Assembly: GCA_013180625.2 (NCBI GenBank)
Contig: SNVD02010572.1
Coordinates: 248,001 to 312,000 of the forward strand
DNA length: 64,000 nt
Source of the DNA: Boswellia sacra
Taxonomy: Eukaryota > Streptophyta > Magnoliopsida > Sapindales > Burseraceae
Direction: 5' to 3'
Position 1 is the stretch's first letter. Each line of letters opens with the position of its first letter. A program made the translations under genes and the position numbers. Below are positions 11,340 to 23,499 of this stretch, piece by piece. Below the pieces are notes generated by a model, which worked only from the letters and a program-made list of their open reading frames with translations, did not search any database and was not told the DNA's origin.

Positions 11340-12010
11340 ATTCTACTCAAAAATTTGACAATTCAACCAAGGGTAAATCGAATTATCGAATTGCATATTT
11401 CGACAATTCGACAAAGTAAAGACAAGTTTGATGGTGGTGGCCTCGACTTTGACAGCGTACTTTGATTGTTCGACAACACTAGCAAGGGGTTCGACAACAA
11501 TGCGACAAAAGGCAAGATGCCATTCAGAAGCAAGACATGCAATCTGATATATTGACAAAGATTCAATAATTCAACAACTCAATTTGATGGTTTGATGGAT
11601 TCAAAACTAATCTTTGAATCGTCGAATTAATATCCTTAATATTCAACAGTAGAATTCGACAATTTGATGATTACATGCATTATTCGACGATAGTTCGACA
11701 ACATAACAAATTAATTCTACGGTTCGACAACACTATTCGACAAGTTTCTACATACAATTTGACAGTTCAATGACCGTCTTCAACCTCCAGAAAATGCGCA
11801 TCCAGCAATTCAACACCAATTTCACAACAATTGAACACCAAATCATAATGAAAACACAACAAACCAGCACCAAAACCATGCAAAATCAATTGCATATTAT
11901 GAATTACCCTAAAATATTAAATAAATACCCACATGCATGATAGTTTCTCTCTCTAAAAACAAATTTTGTCTAATATATAAGCATATGAAACACCCACGTA
12001 ATTCAAAGGA
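11340..12010 (-). repeat. TTCGACAA-rich segment, possible old LTR
   Basis: TTCGACAA and close variants recur many times between 11340 and 11790. CAGAAAATGC and A/C-rich sequence with AACCA and CAACAA words follow, and then a TATA-like AATATATAAG near 11977. The order (TCGACA array, CAGAAAAATGC, A/C-rich stretch, TATA) resembles the Gypsy-1 LTR. It may be a diverged relative. No boundaries are visible. Confidence 0.35.
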
Positions 12011-12285
12011 AAGATCGTAAGTTTTGGATGTCACTTATTCAGATTGTAGATAGTTTACAGACGAAATAGTGAATTCTCTCTCTCTCTCTCTAAAATAGTG
12101 AAGTGCACTTGTCTCGCTACCAACAACACTTGATGAAGTCTCCTTCTCTCTTTAAACAGTGAAACAGCTATCGGTTACCGAAAATTTTGGAGGAAATGGC
12201 TAAGGAGATATCGAAAATGACAGTTTGATGCGAGGGAAGATGAGGCTATGGGTTTTCAAATAGTCAGGGGTATTTTAGACATTAA
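12011..12285. other. Gene-free stretch with (CT)n
   Basis: Contains a short TCTCTCTCTCTC run near 12075. No gene is visible. Confidence 0.4.
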
Positions 12286-13533
12286 GGGCTTGTTTGGCAG
12301 CCCGTATAGTATAGTATAAAAGGTACTATTCGCATAAATTTTTTTATACTGTGCCTGGTGCGGTCGAAGGGTGGATAACATAGTAAAAGGTTGCATAAGA
12401 TCCGTATAAGGACCGCATAAAAGAAGATAAAATAATGACGTCCCTCACCATGTGTTAAGGTCGGATAAAGATATAGGGGTTGTTGGATATAATTTTTAAT
12501 TCCTAAGTTTTATATAATATAATATAATATAATGTTACATAATATATTATAATATTATTTTAATAATATAATAGATTATAATATGATATTATATTATATT
12601 ATATTATTAAAAGATTTAAATTATACAATTTTATTTTTTGTTTTAGTTTTTGACAATAAATACTGCAAACATATATAAATAAATAAATATTTAAATTATT
12701 ATTTTATTAAATATTTAAATGAATTATTTTAATAAATAAATATAATTTATTGAATATTTAAATAAAAAATTAATTATCTAAAAAATTAATTTAATATAAA
12801 TTATTATATTTTATAATATTATATTATATTATATTATATTATATTATTAAAGATTTAAATTTTACAACTATATTTTTTGTTCTAGTTTTTGAAAATAAAT
12901 ACCGCAAACATATATAAATAAATAAATATTTAAATTATTAGTTTATTGAATATTTAAATGAATTATTTTAATAAATAAATATAATTTATTAAATATTTAA
13001 ATAAAAAATTAATTATGTAAAAAATAATTTAATATAAATAATTTTTAAAATTAAAATATTTTATAATATTATATTATATTATATTATATTATATTATTAA
13101 AATATTTAAATTATACAACTTTATTTTTTGTTCCAATTTTTGACAATAAATACCGCAACTATATATAAATAAATAAATATTTAAATTATTAGTTTATTGA
13201 ATATTTAAATGAATTATTTTAATAAATGAATATAATTTATTAAATATTTAAATAAAAATTAATTATCTAAAAAATTAAGTTAATATAAATAATTTTTTAA
13301 ATTATTATATTTTAAAATATTTTTTTAATTTTAAACAATTTTTATTATTGTAAGAAATTTAATATGATTAAATACAATCTTTTATCAAATACAATATTAT
13401 ATAATATTTATATAATACAATGATAAATCAAATAGAATATAAAATTTATTTAATATTATATTATATAATTTTATATAATTCTATTTATTATAGTAATAAT
13501 TATATAATTCTATCCGTTATACCAGAAGTAGAC
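12286..13533. mobile_element. PIF/Harbinger (Tourist-like) non-autonomous element
   Basis: The left end reads GGGCTTGTTTGGCAG, the GGGC..GTTTGG style typical of Tourist-like MITEs, preceded by TAA (12283-12285). The right end (CCAGAAGTAGAC) is followed by TAA (13534-13536), the three-base duplication of this superfamily. The terminal repeats match only weakly. The interior is very AT-rich, has no transposase, and contains three tandem ~245 bp units. Confidence 0.45.
12592..13330. repeat. Three tandem ~245 bp AT-rich units
   Basis: The landmark ATATTATTAA occurs at 12601, 12841 and 13091, giving periods of 240 and 250 bp. In each unit it is followed by a TATTTTTTGTT stretch, then ACAATAAATACCGCAA-type sequence and AAATAAATAAATATTTAAATT. 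The three copies are clearly similar but diverged by substitutions and small indels. Confidence 0.85.
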
Positions 13534-13802
13534 TAAGAGTACGGAGGTTAAGGTGGTGAAAATTATTTGGGAGTAAGGGTAGGGCCGCACAGAAAACAAA
13601 AACAAAAACAAAAAAAGGAATCAACTCGGCAGGAAAAGAAAGAAGATGAATTGTTCTTTTACCAGTGGGGTCCTTCATCCTCCTTGTGCTCTTCATGGAT
13701 ATAAAGTGTTAGAAGTTAATATTTATAACATGGAATGAAATCGTTTCAACTTTGTGACCAAATAGTCCTGATGCCTATACCACACTGCAAGTATTGCTAA
13801 CA

Positions 13803-16361
13803 ATGTACCAGAGAAGTATCTCTTCAACCTGTAAATATTTATCATCTAACTCCAACTTCATACACACAATTACAAACTGTAAAGGCTTAACGAAACAACT
13901 AGCAGTAGCAGTTTCCCAGCACACTGAAACTGCCCTTGCAACTTATCTAGGATCACTATTGCAGGCTTGTTCTTGTTCTGACCATTCTGCTCTTCGGCAA
14001 GGTAGACAAGCCCATGCCCAGTTCATTGTAAATGGAATCACTAACAATGCTGCATTGGGTTCAAAGATTTTGGGCATGTATGTCCTTTGTGGGAATTTCA
14101 CAGATGCCATTAACTTGTTTTTTCGTCTTGATTTGTGCACTAGTATGCCTTGGAATCGGATGATTAGAGTGTTTGTGAAAATTGGTTGGTTTCATTTTGC
14201 TTTGTTGTTTTATTTTAAGATGTTAAGTTGTGGAATTGTTCCTGATAATCATACTTTCCCTTCTGTTATGAAGGCTTGTAGTGCTTTAGATAATGTGAGA
14301 TTGGGTAAAGTTGTTCACGATATGATTCGGTTACTGGGTTTCGAGTTTGATGTGTTTGTGGGCAGTTCTTTGGTTAAGTTTTACGCGGAGAATGGTTGTG
14401 TAGATGATGGACGCCTTTTGTTTGATAAAATGTCTCAGAGAGATTGCGTTTTGTGGAATGTGATGCTTAACGGTTACGTGAAATGTGGGGAATCAGATAA
14501 AGCAATGAGGTTGTTTAAAGAAATGAGAAGTACCAAAACCAGACCGACTTCTGCGACATTTGCTTGTATTTTTTCTGCCTGTGCGGTAGAAGCAATGATT
14601 GATTTTGGTACGCAACTTCATGGCTTTGTTGTAACTTGCGGATTGGAATTTGACTCTCCTGTGGCGAACACACTATTGGCTATGTACTCAAAGTTTGGAC
14701 GGTTGTCTGATGCACGTAAATTTTTTGAATTGATGCCTGAGATTGATTTGGTGACCTGGAATGCAATGATTGCGGGGCATGTACAGAATGGGTTTATGAA
14801 TGAAGCTTTAGAATTGTTTCTTAAGATGATATCTTCTGGTGTTAAACCAAACCCAATCACATTTTCAAGTTTCATTCCTGCAGTTGCTGAATTAGCGAGT
14901 CTCAAGCAAGGCAAGGAAATTCATGGTTATATAGTGCGAAATGGTGTGCCTTTGGATGCATTCTTAAAGAGTGCACTTATTGACTTGTACTTCAAGTGGA
15001 GGGATGTGGAGATGGCGTGCAAGATTTTTGAGCAGAACACCAAAACGGATGTTGCAATATGCACTGCTATGATTTCAGGGTTTGTGCTCAATGGGATGAA
15101 CAATGATGCATTGAAAAGGTTTAGGTTGTTACTTGAAGAGAAAATGAGTCCAAATGCTTTAACCCTGGCAAGTGTATTACCAGCTTGTGCTGGTTTGGCT
15201 GCTCTGAAATTGGGGAAAGAGTTACATGGTAACATGCTCAAGAATGGGCTTGATGGGAAGTGTCATTTGGGAAGTGCAATTACTGACATGTACGCTAAGT
15301 GTGGAAGATTGGATCTTGCTCATAAAGTTTTTAGAAGAATGTCTGAAAAGGATGTTATTTGTTGGAACTCAATGATCACAAGCTGTTCCCAGAATGGCAA
15401 ACCAGAGGAGGCCATTGATCTTTTTCGTCAAATGGGGATGGAAGGAATGAAACATGACTGTGTGAGTATATCGGCTGCTCTTTCTGCTTCTGCAAACTTA
15501 CCTGCAATCCATTATGGCAAAGAGATTCACGGTTTCATGATCAAAGGTTCTTGCACGTCTGATCATTTTGCTGAGAGTGCACTGATAGACATGTATGCTA
15601 AATGTGGAAATTTGGATCTTGCTCGTACTGTGTTTGACATGATGCAGGAAAAGAATGAAGTTGCATGGAATAGCATCATCGCTGCTTATGGAAGCCATGG
15701 TCGCCTGAAGGAGTCTTTTGCTGTTTTCCATGAAATGTTGGAAAATAGAATTGAGCCCGATCATGTCACATTTCTTGCTATAATCTCTGCTTGTGGTCAT
15801 GCTGGCCAAATTGATGATGGAATTCAATACTTCCGTTGCATGACTGAGGAACATGGAATTCCAGCCCGTATGGAGCATTATGCAAGCATGGTAGATTTGT
15901 TTGGGCGGTCTGGTCGATTGGATAAAGCATTTGAAACCATAAAGAGTATGCCATTTTCACCAGATGCAGGCATCTGGGGAACATTGCTTGGAGCATGTCG
16001 GGTTCATGGCAATGTTGAGCTAGCTGAAGTGGCGTCAAGACATCTGTTTGATTTGGACCCACAGAATTCTGGCTACTATGTGTTGCTAGCAAATATACAT
16101 GCTGATGCTGGAGATTGGGGAAATGTGCTTAAAATTCGACGATTGATGAAAGAAAGAGGAGTTCAAAAGGTACCTGGATACAGTTGGATTGAGGTTAATA
16201 ACACCACCCATATGTTTGTTGCTGCAGATGAAAGTCACCCACAGTCTGTTCAAATCTTTTTACTACTGAATAGTCTTCTTCTAGAGCTGAGAAAAGAAGG
16301 TTACATTCCTGAACCCCACCTTGGGATGCACCGACAAACTTCAGGGTTGCAATTCCTGTGA
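13803..16361 (+). CDS. PPR protein, PLS class with E/E+ tail
   Basis: An intact intronless gene of 852 residues. I chose the ATG at 13803; the frame is open for three codons upstream but without an ATG. The N-terminus (first ~45 residues) is rich in Ser, Lys, Arg and Thr and nearly lacks acidic residues, which fits an organelle transit peptide, probably mitochondrial. From about residue 50 to 718 there are tandem pentatricopeptide repeats with the usual WNxMIxGxxxxG, MYAKCGxLDLA and PNxxTFxSxxxA patterns. Residues ~719 to 835 form the E and E+ region (GIWGTLLGACRVHGN, SGYYVLLANIHA, KVPGYSWIEV). There is no DYW domain. PLS-E proteins bind organellar transcripts in a sequence-specific way and usually direct C-to-U editing with a DYW partner supplied in trans. 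From memory it resembles the At4g21300 type of Arabidopsis. The RNA target cannot be read from the sequence. Confidence 0.95.
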   Translation: MYQRSISSTCKYLSSNSNFIHTITNCKGLTKQLAVAVSQHTETALATYLGSLLQACSCSDHSALRQGRQAHAQFIVNGITNNAALGSKILGMYVLCGNFTDAINLFFRLDLCTSMPWNRMIRVFVKIGWFHFALLFYFKMLSCGIVPDNHTFPSVMKACSALDNVRLGKVVHDMIRLLGFEFDVFVGSSLVKFYAENGCVDDGRLLFDKMSQRDCVLWNVMLNGYVKCGESDKAMRLFKEMRSTKTRPTSATFACIFSACAVEAMIDFGTQLHGFVVTCGLEFDSPVANTLLAMYSKFGRLSDARKFFELMPEIDLVTWNAMIAGHVQNGFMNEALELFLKMISSGVKPNPITFSSFIPAVAELASLKQGKEIHGYIVRNGVPLDAFLKSALIDLYFKWRDVEMACKIFEQNTKTDVAICTAMISGFVLNGMNNDALKRFRLLLEEKMSPNALTLASVLPACAGLAALKLGKELHGNMLKNGLDGKCHLGSAITDMYAKCGRLDLAHKVFRRMSEKDVICWNSMITSCSQNGKPEEAIDLFRQMGMEGMKHDCVSISAALSASANLPAIHYGKEIHGFMIKGSCTSDHFAESALIDMYAKCGNLDLARTVFDMMQEKNEVAWNSIIAAYGSHGRLKESFAVFHEMLENRIEPDHVTFLAIISACGHAGQIDDGIQYFRCMTEEHGIPARMEHYASMVDLFGRSGRLDKAFETIKSMPFSPDAGIWGTLLGACRVHGNVELAEVASRHLFDLDPQNSGYYVLLANIHADAGDWGNVLKIRRLMKERGVQKVPGYSWIEVNNTTHMFVAADESHPQSVQIFLLLNSLLLELRKEGYIPEPHLGMHRQTSGLQFL

Positions 16362-19300
16362 ATGTTTGATCATTCTTCTCTCAAACTAAGGTGTTGCTGC
16401 ACATCCATCCAAGCATACCATATTTTCTTATTTACAAACTTGTAAATTCTATGCATAGAATCAATTGAATACGTTGAAAGAACTAGTTAACATCAAGCTG
16501 AACACGATTTGTGTAAATGTAGTCTAACAACGTTCTATTTTGCAAAAGCATAAATCAAATTCTAGCTATATTACTGTTAATTTTAGTTTCAAATTTAGCA
16601 ATTTTAAGCATAACTGCAAATACAATTCGTGAAATACAATGGATAACTATATTTCAAAATTGAATGATCCATCTATCAAGTCAATGTGAAGAAAAGCATA
16701 CTTGCCAGATTCTTCAAGTCATATTGGATAACCCAAGCAAGCAGCTAAAACCCATTTTTGTGTTGAAAATGCTTGTTCCAATCCAATACAGAAAGTTGAT
16801 TCATACAAGTAAATGAGTTTGGTAAATTACATCACGCAAGCTGTTGCCAGTTACGATATTAGAAATCACAATAACAAATAGAGCATTTAGATGTGTGCGG
16901 TGCGAAGGTTTGTGGGTCGGGTTGACTTGACTAATTAAACACGGCGCAAAGTACATTCCAACTCATCTTCCATAGATGATTCGAAAATCTCAAACAGACC
17001 AATTAGGTTAGTTAAGATGTCATTAAGACGCAGATTAGGCCATGTTTTAGGATCTCAAAATTTTATATCTTATAGTGATTATGTATAACAAAGTAATTTA
17101 TTATTGTATACATGCCCCAATATCTTATGGAAGGAGAGGAGGACCGATTGATTATTAAGGATGAAATTTGAAATAGTATCTAATACTTATAAATATTTAC
17201 TAGAATCATACATTTTATGTAATTTAAATGCAACTCGGGTTTTATATTGAACAAGAACTAAAGGCAAAACAAACGAGTTTAAAGGGTATAATATTTTTTT
17301 AATAGTGCACCCTTGAATTAATCTAATATAAGAGGCTAGGACATGCATCACATGGAAGATCCACAAGTATAAACTCAAGTGGAAACATTAGATTACTGGT
17401 AGACTCTGATATTGTTGTTAATTATCAGTGTTACTATGCAATTGATGAATCCTATGAGTGGCAGAAAATCTACGCTACAACAATTGGCATTTTATGTGCT
17501 ATATCAATACGCGGCATGAGTCTGACACATTTGAATTGGTCAATTATATACATAACAATTTTTTATAATAAAATAGCTATTATTTGGAGTTATTTAACAA
17601 TAGGAATATATATTATATTATATTGATATAAAATAATGATAACAACGATCTACTACTAAATCACCGTTACAATAATGATGAAAGGTAGAATAATGAAAGG
17701 GGAAATGTGCCCAAATAAAGCGTATACAACTGTAAGTTCTCTGCTTTATTGAGAAAAGTATAAATAATAATGGGCCATGATGTTTTTTAGTCTTTGTTTA
17801 ATTAAATTAAAGCCAAATTGTGGCCACAAAAGGATGTCTCTAAAGTATGTAACATCTATAAGATAATCCATATCTTCTGTTGTAGTGGAAGTAATAATTG
17901 ATTTCCCAATCAAAAATTAGGTATGCTCTTTGGTTGTGATTTTCTCAACAAGCTTAGCTTATATATGCATATATTTTTTTTATTTTTAGCGATGGAAATG
18001 GAGTCAGTGAAGTGATGGCGACGTATCAATGCTTGGCACCATCAATCTAGTTGCAAAACTAGTTGATTGAATTGATGATATATAAGGATATCGTGTAGCT
18101 ATTATTACAAAATGTAACGTTTTCAGATGAATATCTATCGCAAGTCATGGTAGCTACAAAATGCAATTGTCCAATAGTGATAGATAATATCCGTTAAAAG
18201 CAACCAATTATAATAAATGTATTTTATATGTTTCATAGTTTTACACATGTATTTGTTTAAAGAAGAATATTTCTGCCTAGTTAACCGAAGATGAGATCAA
18301 AGAGGCTTTTATGAAAGAAAAATAGGTGAATATATCAAATTAATCATTAAATCTAATAATTAGAGAAAAAAAGCAATTCATCAAATCGAAAGAGAATACA
18401 TCAAAACTCCTGAAGAATAAGGCAACAAGCCTAACCTTAGAAAACAAATTTATTTTCACTGTTTTCGTTATAGAAACGATTTCTTTAATTAAGAACAAAT
18501 TAAGTTTTTGAAATAATATATATTACACAAATGAGATAATCTTGAAATATATAATATTAATTTTCATTATTATTTCATTAAAAAATATTTTATATATATA
18601 AAATAATGATAATGATGAGAAAATTAATTGATGCTCTATAGCTAGCAAACAGATGGAAAAAAAATTGAAGCATTGATTGATAATATTCTTTCTCGTTTCT
18701 GACTAATTTCTTCCATTTTTCATTGTTTCGTTCAATATTTGATTCTTTTGAAACCTGAAGATGATTTCTTAGAAAACATCATAATCAGACCATTTCAATC
18801 CGTAATTGGATTTTGTGTGAAAGAAGGCTGGCAACAGGATATATTCTCCAACATATATATCATACCAGTACTTCAACATATATTTTGATTAATAAAGCCT
18901 CAGAATTGAACCGTTGAAAGCAATATTACACTTATAATCCATTTGCAATCAACTTTTTCACTGAAGGAGAAAAAAATAAAGGTAATTATATCTTTAATAG
19001 GATTTTACGAATTTATATTATATGAAAAATTAGTTGTAAATATATTATAGGTGTATTATTATTTATTTTGAAGTTTACATAGCCTCGTATAAGCAAATTA
19101 GACAATAAATTACTTAAGGGAAAAAACAGATTAATTTCTGTTAAAAGAACTACTCTACTCTGGAAATAGACGCAAAAAATTCTTCTATAATATAAATCAT
19201 TGGTTTGGATTAAAAGTTACAATTTGTACAAAGCAACTATTCTATTATTTTTAACAGATAAAAATTATTGTTGTATAAAATAAAATTAACCAAAATCTGT

Positions 19301-19486
19301 ATAATTAGAAGATGCCGTGGCATGCATACCAAGATATGTGAGTAAGAAACAAAAACAAAACGAACGAAAAAGAGTAAGCGCTCCCGTTAAATTAGAAACC
19401 CTAGCTTATTAACACAAAAGCTGGGAAGAAAGACTTATAATAATTATTGTATCATATAATTAATCAGGTGGTTTGTAGATCATTAA
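16362..19486. other. Gene-free stretch between PPR and LSH genes
   Basis: About 3.1 kb of AT-rich DNA with no open frame of a known family. I see no terminal repeats or RNA genes. Its ends should hold the 3' UTRs of the two convergent genes. Confidence 0.5.
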
Positions 19487-20146
19487 TTAGATCTGATTCT
19501 GACTCAAATTAATTAACTCCCCAAAGCTAACACGTTCAATACGATTCACAACAACAGGGACAAAACTAGTCTCAAGTGGTTGTTGATGTTGTTGTTGTGG
19601 CTTCTTTCTCTTCTTCTTCTCGTACGCAATCCCTCTAGCTTTGGCCTGCGCATCCCTCACTTCTCTAAGGTAAAGCCTCACTGCACGTGCCCCAAAAGGG
19701 TTGGTCTCAGGTCGGCCCCCGTTCTCCTCGAACGCAGCCCTCAGCCGTCCGATGAGAGCGTCCAGGCTGCCCCACGCCTGCTTCAGTGGACAAGGACATG
19801 CTGCCGGCCCATGCGCGTGCCCAAAGAACGGACAATTTTGATTGTGCACCTTCGTCTTCCCGAACTGATCCAGGTACTTGAGGAACTCAAGCACGTGAGC
19901 TCCACTGCAACGAGATAGGGCCAGCGGTGGCCGGTGGTTGCTAAGATACTGCACGAAAGTATTCCAGTCCCGTCTCTTCTGAGTCTCGTACCGGCTCAAC
20001 GAGACTGGTGGCAGCATCAAGGGTGGAGTCAGGACTGGATATGACAAACCCTCATGGTAATTCTGAGTACGGGAAGTAGTACTGCCTCCAGAATTACCAG
20101 AAGAGTAGCAGGCGGCGGCGGCGGCGGCAGCTACGGCGGCTGACAT
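19487..20146 (-). CDS. ALOG-domain nuclear protein, LSH/G1 family
   Basis: An intact single-exon gene of 219 residues, the usual size for the family. Residues 3-12 are alanine-rich (a GCC/GCT run). The ALOG domain spans about residues 52-178, from [13 protein letters not shown] to [14 protein letters not shown]. It includes the conserved core [18 protein letters not shown] and the zinc-ribbon insert with His101, Cys105, Cys117 and Cys119. KKKRKK at 177-182 is a likely nuclear localisation signal, followed by a Gln-rich stretch. ALOG proteins derive from a retrotransposon recombinase DNA-binding fold. They act as nuclear regulators of organ boundaries, meristem maturation and light-dependent growth. 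The [12 protein letters not shown] pattern looks closest to the LSH7-10 group, but the exact orthologue is unsure. A TATA box lies about 290 bp upstream. Confidence 0.95.
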   Translation of the reverse strand: MSAAVAAAAAAACYSSGNSGGSTTSRTQNYHEGLSYPVLTPPLMLPPVSLSRYETQKRRDWNTFVQYLSNHRPPLALSRCSGAHVLEFLKYLDQFGKTKVHNQNCPFFGHAHGPAACPCPLKQAWGSLDALIGRLRAAFEENGGRPETNPFGARAVRLYLREVRDAQAKARGIAYEKKKRKKPQQQHQQPLETSFVPVVVNRIERVSFGELINLSQNQI

Positions 20147-20434
20147 GTTGAAGAGTAGTTGGAGTTGTGTTGTGTTGGAGGAGTAGAAGTTTGTGGCGCT
20201 TAATAAAGTAGCTAGCTAGGGTTTAATAAGTTGAGGAGCTGTTTCGTTTTCTGTGGCTGAGGCTGAGGGTCTCTTGAATTGAAGGTCTCTTTGATGGAGG
20301 GGGGAGCAAGATGGGTTGTTTTAAGAACGGATTGAAGAAGAGAACTTAGGTAGAAATGTTCAATTCAAGAAGAGAAAGCAGAATTAAAAATGAGAATGAA
20401 AAGAGAGATAGAAGAGTTGGAGAGGAAAATGCGT

Positions 20435-20447
20435 GGTTTATATAAAG
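20435..20447 (-). promoter_or_regulatory. TATA box of the LSH gene
   Basis: The minus strand reads CTTTATATAAACC about 290 bp before the ATG. This predicts a 5' UTR of roughly 250 bp rich in C and T on the coding strand (GA-rich as printed). Confidence 0.6.
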
Positions 20448-21400
20448 CTAGAGAAGAGAGAAGCCCCCCGATGAATGGAGAAGAGAAGGAGACAAGAGAT
20501 GGCCCATGCAGGGGAAAATCCAGGTCGAAGTCGATGGAGCTATTAGTGATGACAGATTAAATTTCACTTCAAAACGTCATTTCCCTTCTTTATAATTATA
20601 TTGGTATCGGCGAGAGGGCGTATGCATTAATTTGGAATATATATATATAATAATGATATTTATGCGTGTGTGGGTTTCATTTCATCTGTGTTGTGTTTGG
20701 ATATATATATATATATATATATAACCAAAAATTTGTGTTTTATTTTTCTTTTCGGGGCACTAAAGTGGGATCCTGCTCATTGCTTTACAGATTCTTGCAG
20801 GAGCAAAGCTTGCATCATCATTCCTATTAATGGGAATGGGAGTGGAAACTACTTTGTAATTGTCTTGTCGATTACTTGTTGACGTACGATCCAAATCCAG
20901 AGGTGATGAGAAGGCTTAGCATCCAAGATATGTACATATATGGGTCCTACACGACACGTTATCTTAACGGGTATTGGTATGCCTTGGAATATATGACAAA
21001 TTAAAGCAATTTTTAATTTCAATATATTTGACGAAGCCTACGTGTGATCACTAGGAACTGCAATTCATTATATTTGATTATGTTATGTACTATATATATA
21101 ACATATGTTAAACTTAATTTGTTTGATTAAAAACTCATTAATATTATTTTAGCTGGTATTCTAAGGAGATTCAACTTTAAAAATGAATCAATTTTACAAT
21201 TACAACACGTGAAGAATTATAGCTTAATGTTTTTTGATTTATTCTATCAATAATTTAAGCTTTAGAACGCATTATTATTTACGATGATCTAGCATAGTGT
21301 CGGTATATGACAAATATCCAATCAAATCTAATCCTATATGCTTTTATTAATGAAAAATTCATCAATCACGTGATCAGAGCAAAAATAATCTGTAGATAAC
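20448..21400. other. Upstream region of the LSH gene
   Basis: Non-coding. Holds two TA microsatellites (20638-20650 and 20700-20722) and otherwise unremarkable AT-rich DNA. Promoter elements beyond the TATA box cannot be picked out with confidence. Confidence 0.5.
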
Positions 21401-22194
21401 GTTGACGGTGATTTTTTATTAATGGAATGAATTACAAGTGGAGAAATTTCGAGGAATTGCTACAGATAATTCTACCAAAAACAAAGAAAACAAACTTGAA
21501 GGGAGTGTTGACGGTGTTGACTGCGAAACCACTTCGATGATCAAGTCAAGCTTGTAATGGTTTAGCAAAGAAGATTAATAGGTCGAGTATATTTATTTTG
21601 TCGTACCTTACTTATGAGAAATATAGGTTATTTACAGTTGAGTGTCATAGCCTTATCATTTCCTTGAAGTTGTATCGGATTTTGATTGAATTTGATAAGA
21701 TGATAGACTTAAAACTCATCTAATTGAAAGATATCAATCTCATCTTGGCTTTAATTTGATATAATCTTGTTATCTTTATGTTCAAAGAAATCATGTTCTT
21801 CTTAGGAAAAAAAAAAGCATTTTATGTTGAATAACTTATCTTTTATCAAGCAGGCCTTTTGAGTTATAACCTTCTTCTATGGGTGTTTTAATATTGACCT
21901 TGCTTGTGACCTACGCTTTATAACTTATACTCATAGTATAAAAATCATAGGTGCAAGGCTTTATGTCTCTCTCTTTCTATAAAGTTTAATCTTATATGGA
22001 GCTATGGAGGTGCAGAGCACACTGGATTTGCTTTTATGGACATTTTCTCCTTTTCTATGAATTGAGTTAGGTAAGGAGCTAAAAGCTATTTATTTTCCCG
22101 CGTAATAAGCAACAGAGCTATTTTTTTTTTTCTGAATAACAACTGGTCCTCCAATTCCCTAGATTGAGCACTGCGTCTATTTTAGAAAAATCTT

Positions 22195-23470
22195 TGTCAA
22201 AAAAGACCGTTGGTAGCTTTTTATTCTCCTTCATAGCAAGCTATGCAGCTAAACCTTAAGCTCTTTTAAGCTTTTTACTCTCCTCCGTAATGAGCTACGA
22301 AACTAAACTCTAAGCTTTCTTTAGCTACGGAGTTAAACTCTAAGCTTTCTTAGATTTTTACTCTTCTCTGTATTTAGCTACGAAGCCAAATTCTAGGCTT
22401 TCTTTAATTTTTTACTCTCCTTTGTATTGACCTACAAGCTAAACTCTAAGTTTTCTAATTAGCTTTTTATTCTCTATCGTAGTTAGTTACGAAGCTAAAC
22501 TTTAAGCTTTTTTTAGCTTTTTTCTCTCCTTCGTAGAGCTACGGAGCTAAACTATAAGCTTTTTTTAACTTTTTACTCTCTTCTGTAAAAAGCTATGAAG
22601 CTAAATTTTAAGTTTTCTTAGCTTTTTATTCTCCTCCTTGGTTAGCTACGAACCTAAATTCTAAGCTTTCTTGAGTGCAGTGAGCTACGGAGCTAAACTC
22701 TGAGATTTCTTAACTTTTTATTCTCCTCTATAATTAGTAATGGAGTTAAACTACAAGCCTTCTTTAGTTTTTTACTCTCTTCCGTAGTGAGTTAAGGAGC
22801 TAAAATGTAAGCTTGCTTTAGCTGTTTATTCTCTTCCGTAGTTAGCTAGAGAGCTAAATTCTAAGTTTTCTTTAGCTTTTTAGTCTCCTCCATAGTGAGC
22901 TACGAAGCTAAACTATAAGCTTTCTTAAATTTTTATTCTCCTTCGTAGTTCATTACCAGAGCAAAATTGTAAGCTTTCTTTAGCTTTTTACTCTTTTTAA
23001 TAGTAAGCTACAAAGGTAAACTCTAAGGTAGTGGTGTTTGTTTGTGCATTTTAAGTTTTTATTTTCAAATTTTAGTAAAAATATGTAGTTGGTTTTAAAT
23101 TTTTGAATTTTAAAAATGACACGTGGTTGATATTAATTTAAATGTATTGGTAAATATACGTTTTCTGAAAACAGTTCTCTCCAAATACATAAATAAACAA
23201 GCCGTAAGCTTTCTTAGCTTTCTATTCTCCTCCATAGTTAGCTATGGAGCTAAATTCTCAGTTTTCTTTAACTTTTTACTCTCCTCCATCATGAGCTATG
23301 GAGCTAAACTCTAAACTTTCTTAGCTTTTTATTCTCCTACGTAGTTAGTTATAGAGCTAAATGTGAGCTTTCTTTACCTTTTTACTTTCCTCCACAGTTA
23401 GCTACAAAGCTAAACTATAAGTTGTCTTTAGCTTTTTACTCTACTACCGTGCTTGGCTATTGGTGAGCAT
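22195..23470. repeat. Minisatellite, ~60 bp unit, about twenty copies
   Basis: Degenerate units carry GAGCTACGGAGCTAAACTCT, then AAGCTTTCTTTAGC and a TTTTTACTCTCCTCCGTAG stretch. Many units contain the short inverted repeat CCGTAG-TGAG-CTACGG. The array is interrupted at 23031-23203. It belongs to the left LTR of Gypsy-3. Confidence 0.85.
23031..23203. mobile_element. Small MITE-like insertion in the minisatellite
   Basis: About 173 bp of unrelated AT-rich sequence interrupts the array. The ends are similar as inverted repeats (GTTTGTTTGTGCATTT on the left; GTTTATTTATGTATTT reading inward from the right). The target duplication is unclear. Confidence 0.4.
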
Positions 23471-23499
23471 TCCTATTCGCACTTGTTAACTCATCAGAA

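Larger units (their letters stand above)
21401..23480 (-). repeat. 3' LTR of Gypsy-3 with minisatellite
   Basis: The first ~680 bp align with 24542-25240. The rest is the ~60 bp minisatellite described separately. The junction with internal DNA near 23480 is not precise. Confidence 0.65.

Noticed and set aside
11056..11340. 94-residue minus-strand open frame
   Set aside because: No recognisable motif and AT-driven composition; not supported as a gene.
13794..13802. Three extra in-frame codons before the PPR start
   Set aside because: The first is TTG, and the ATG at 13803 is the first normal start.
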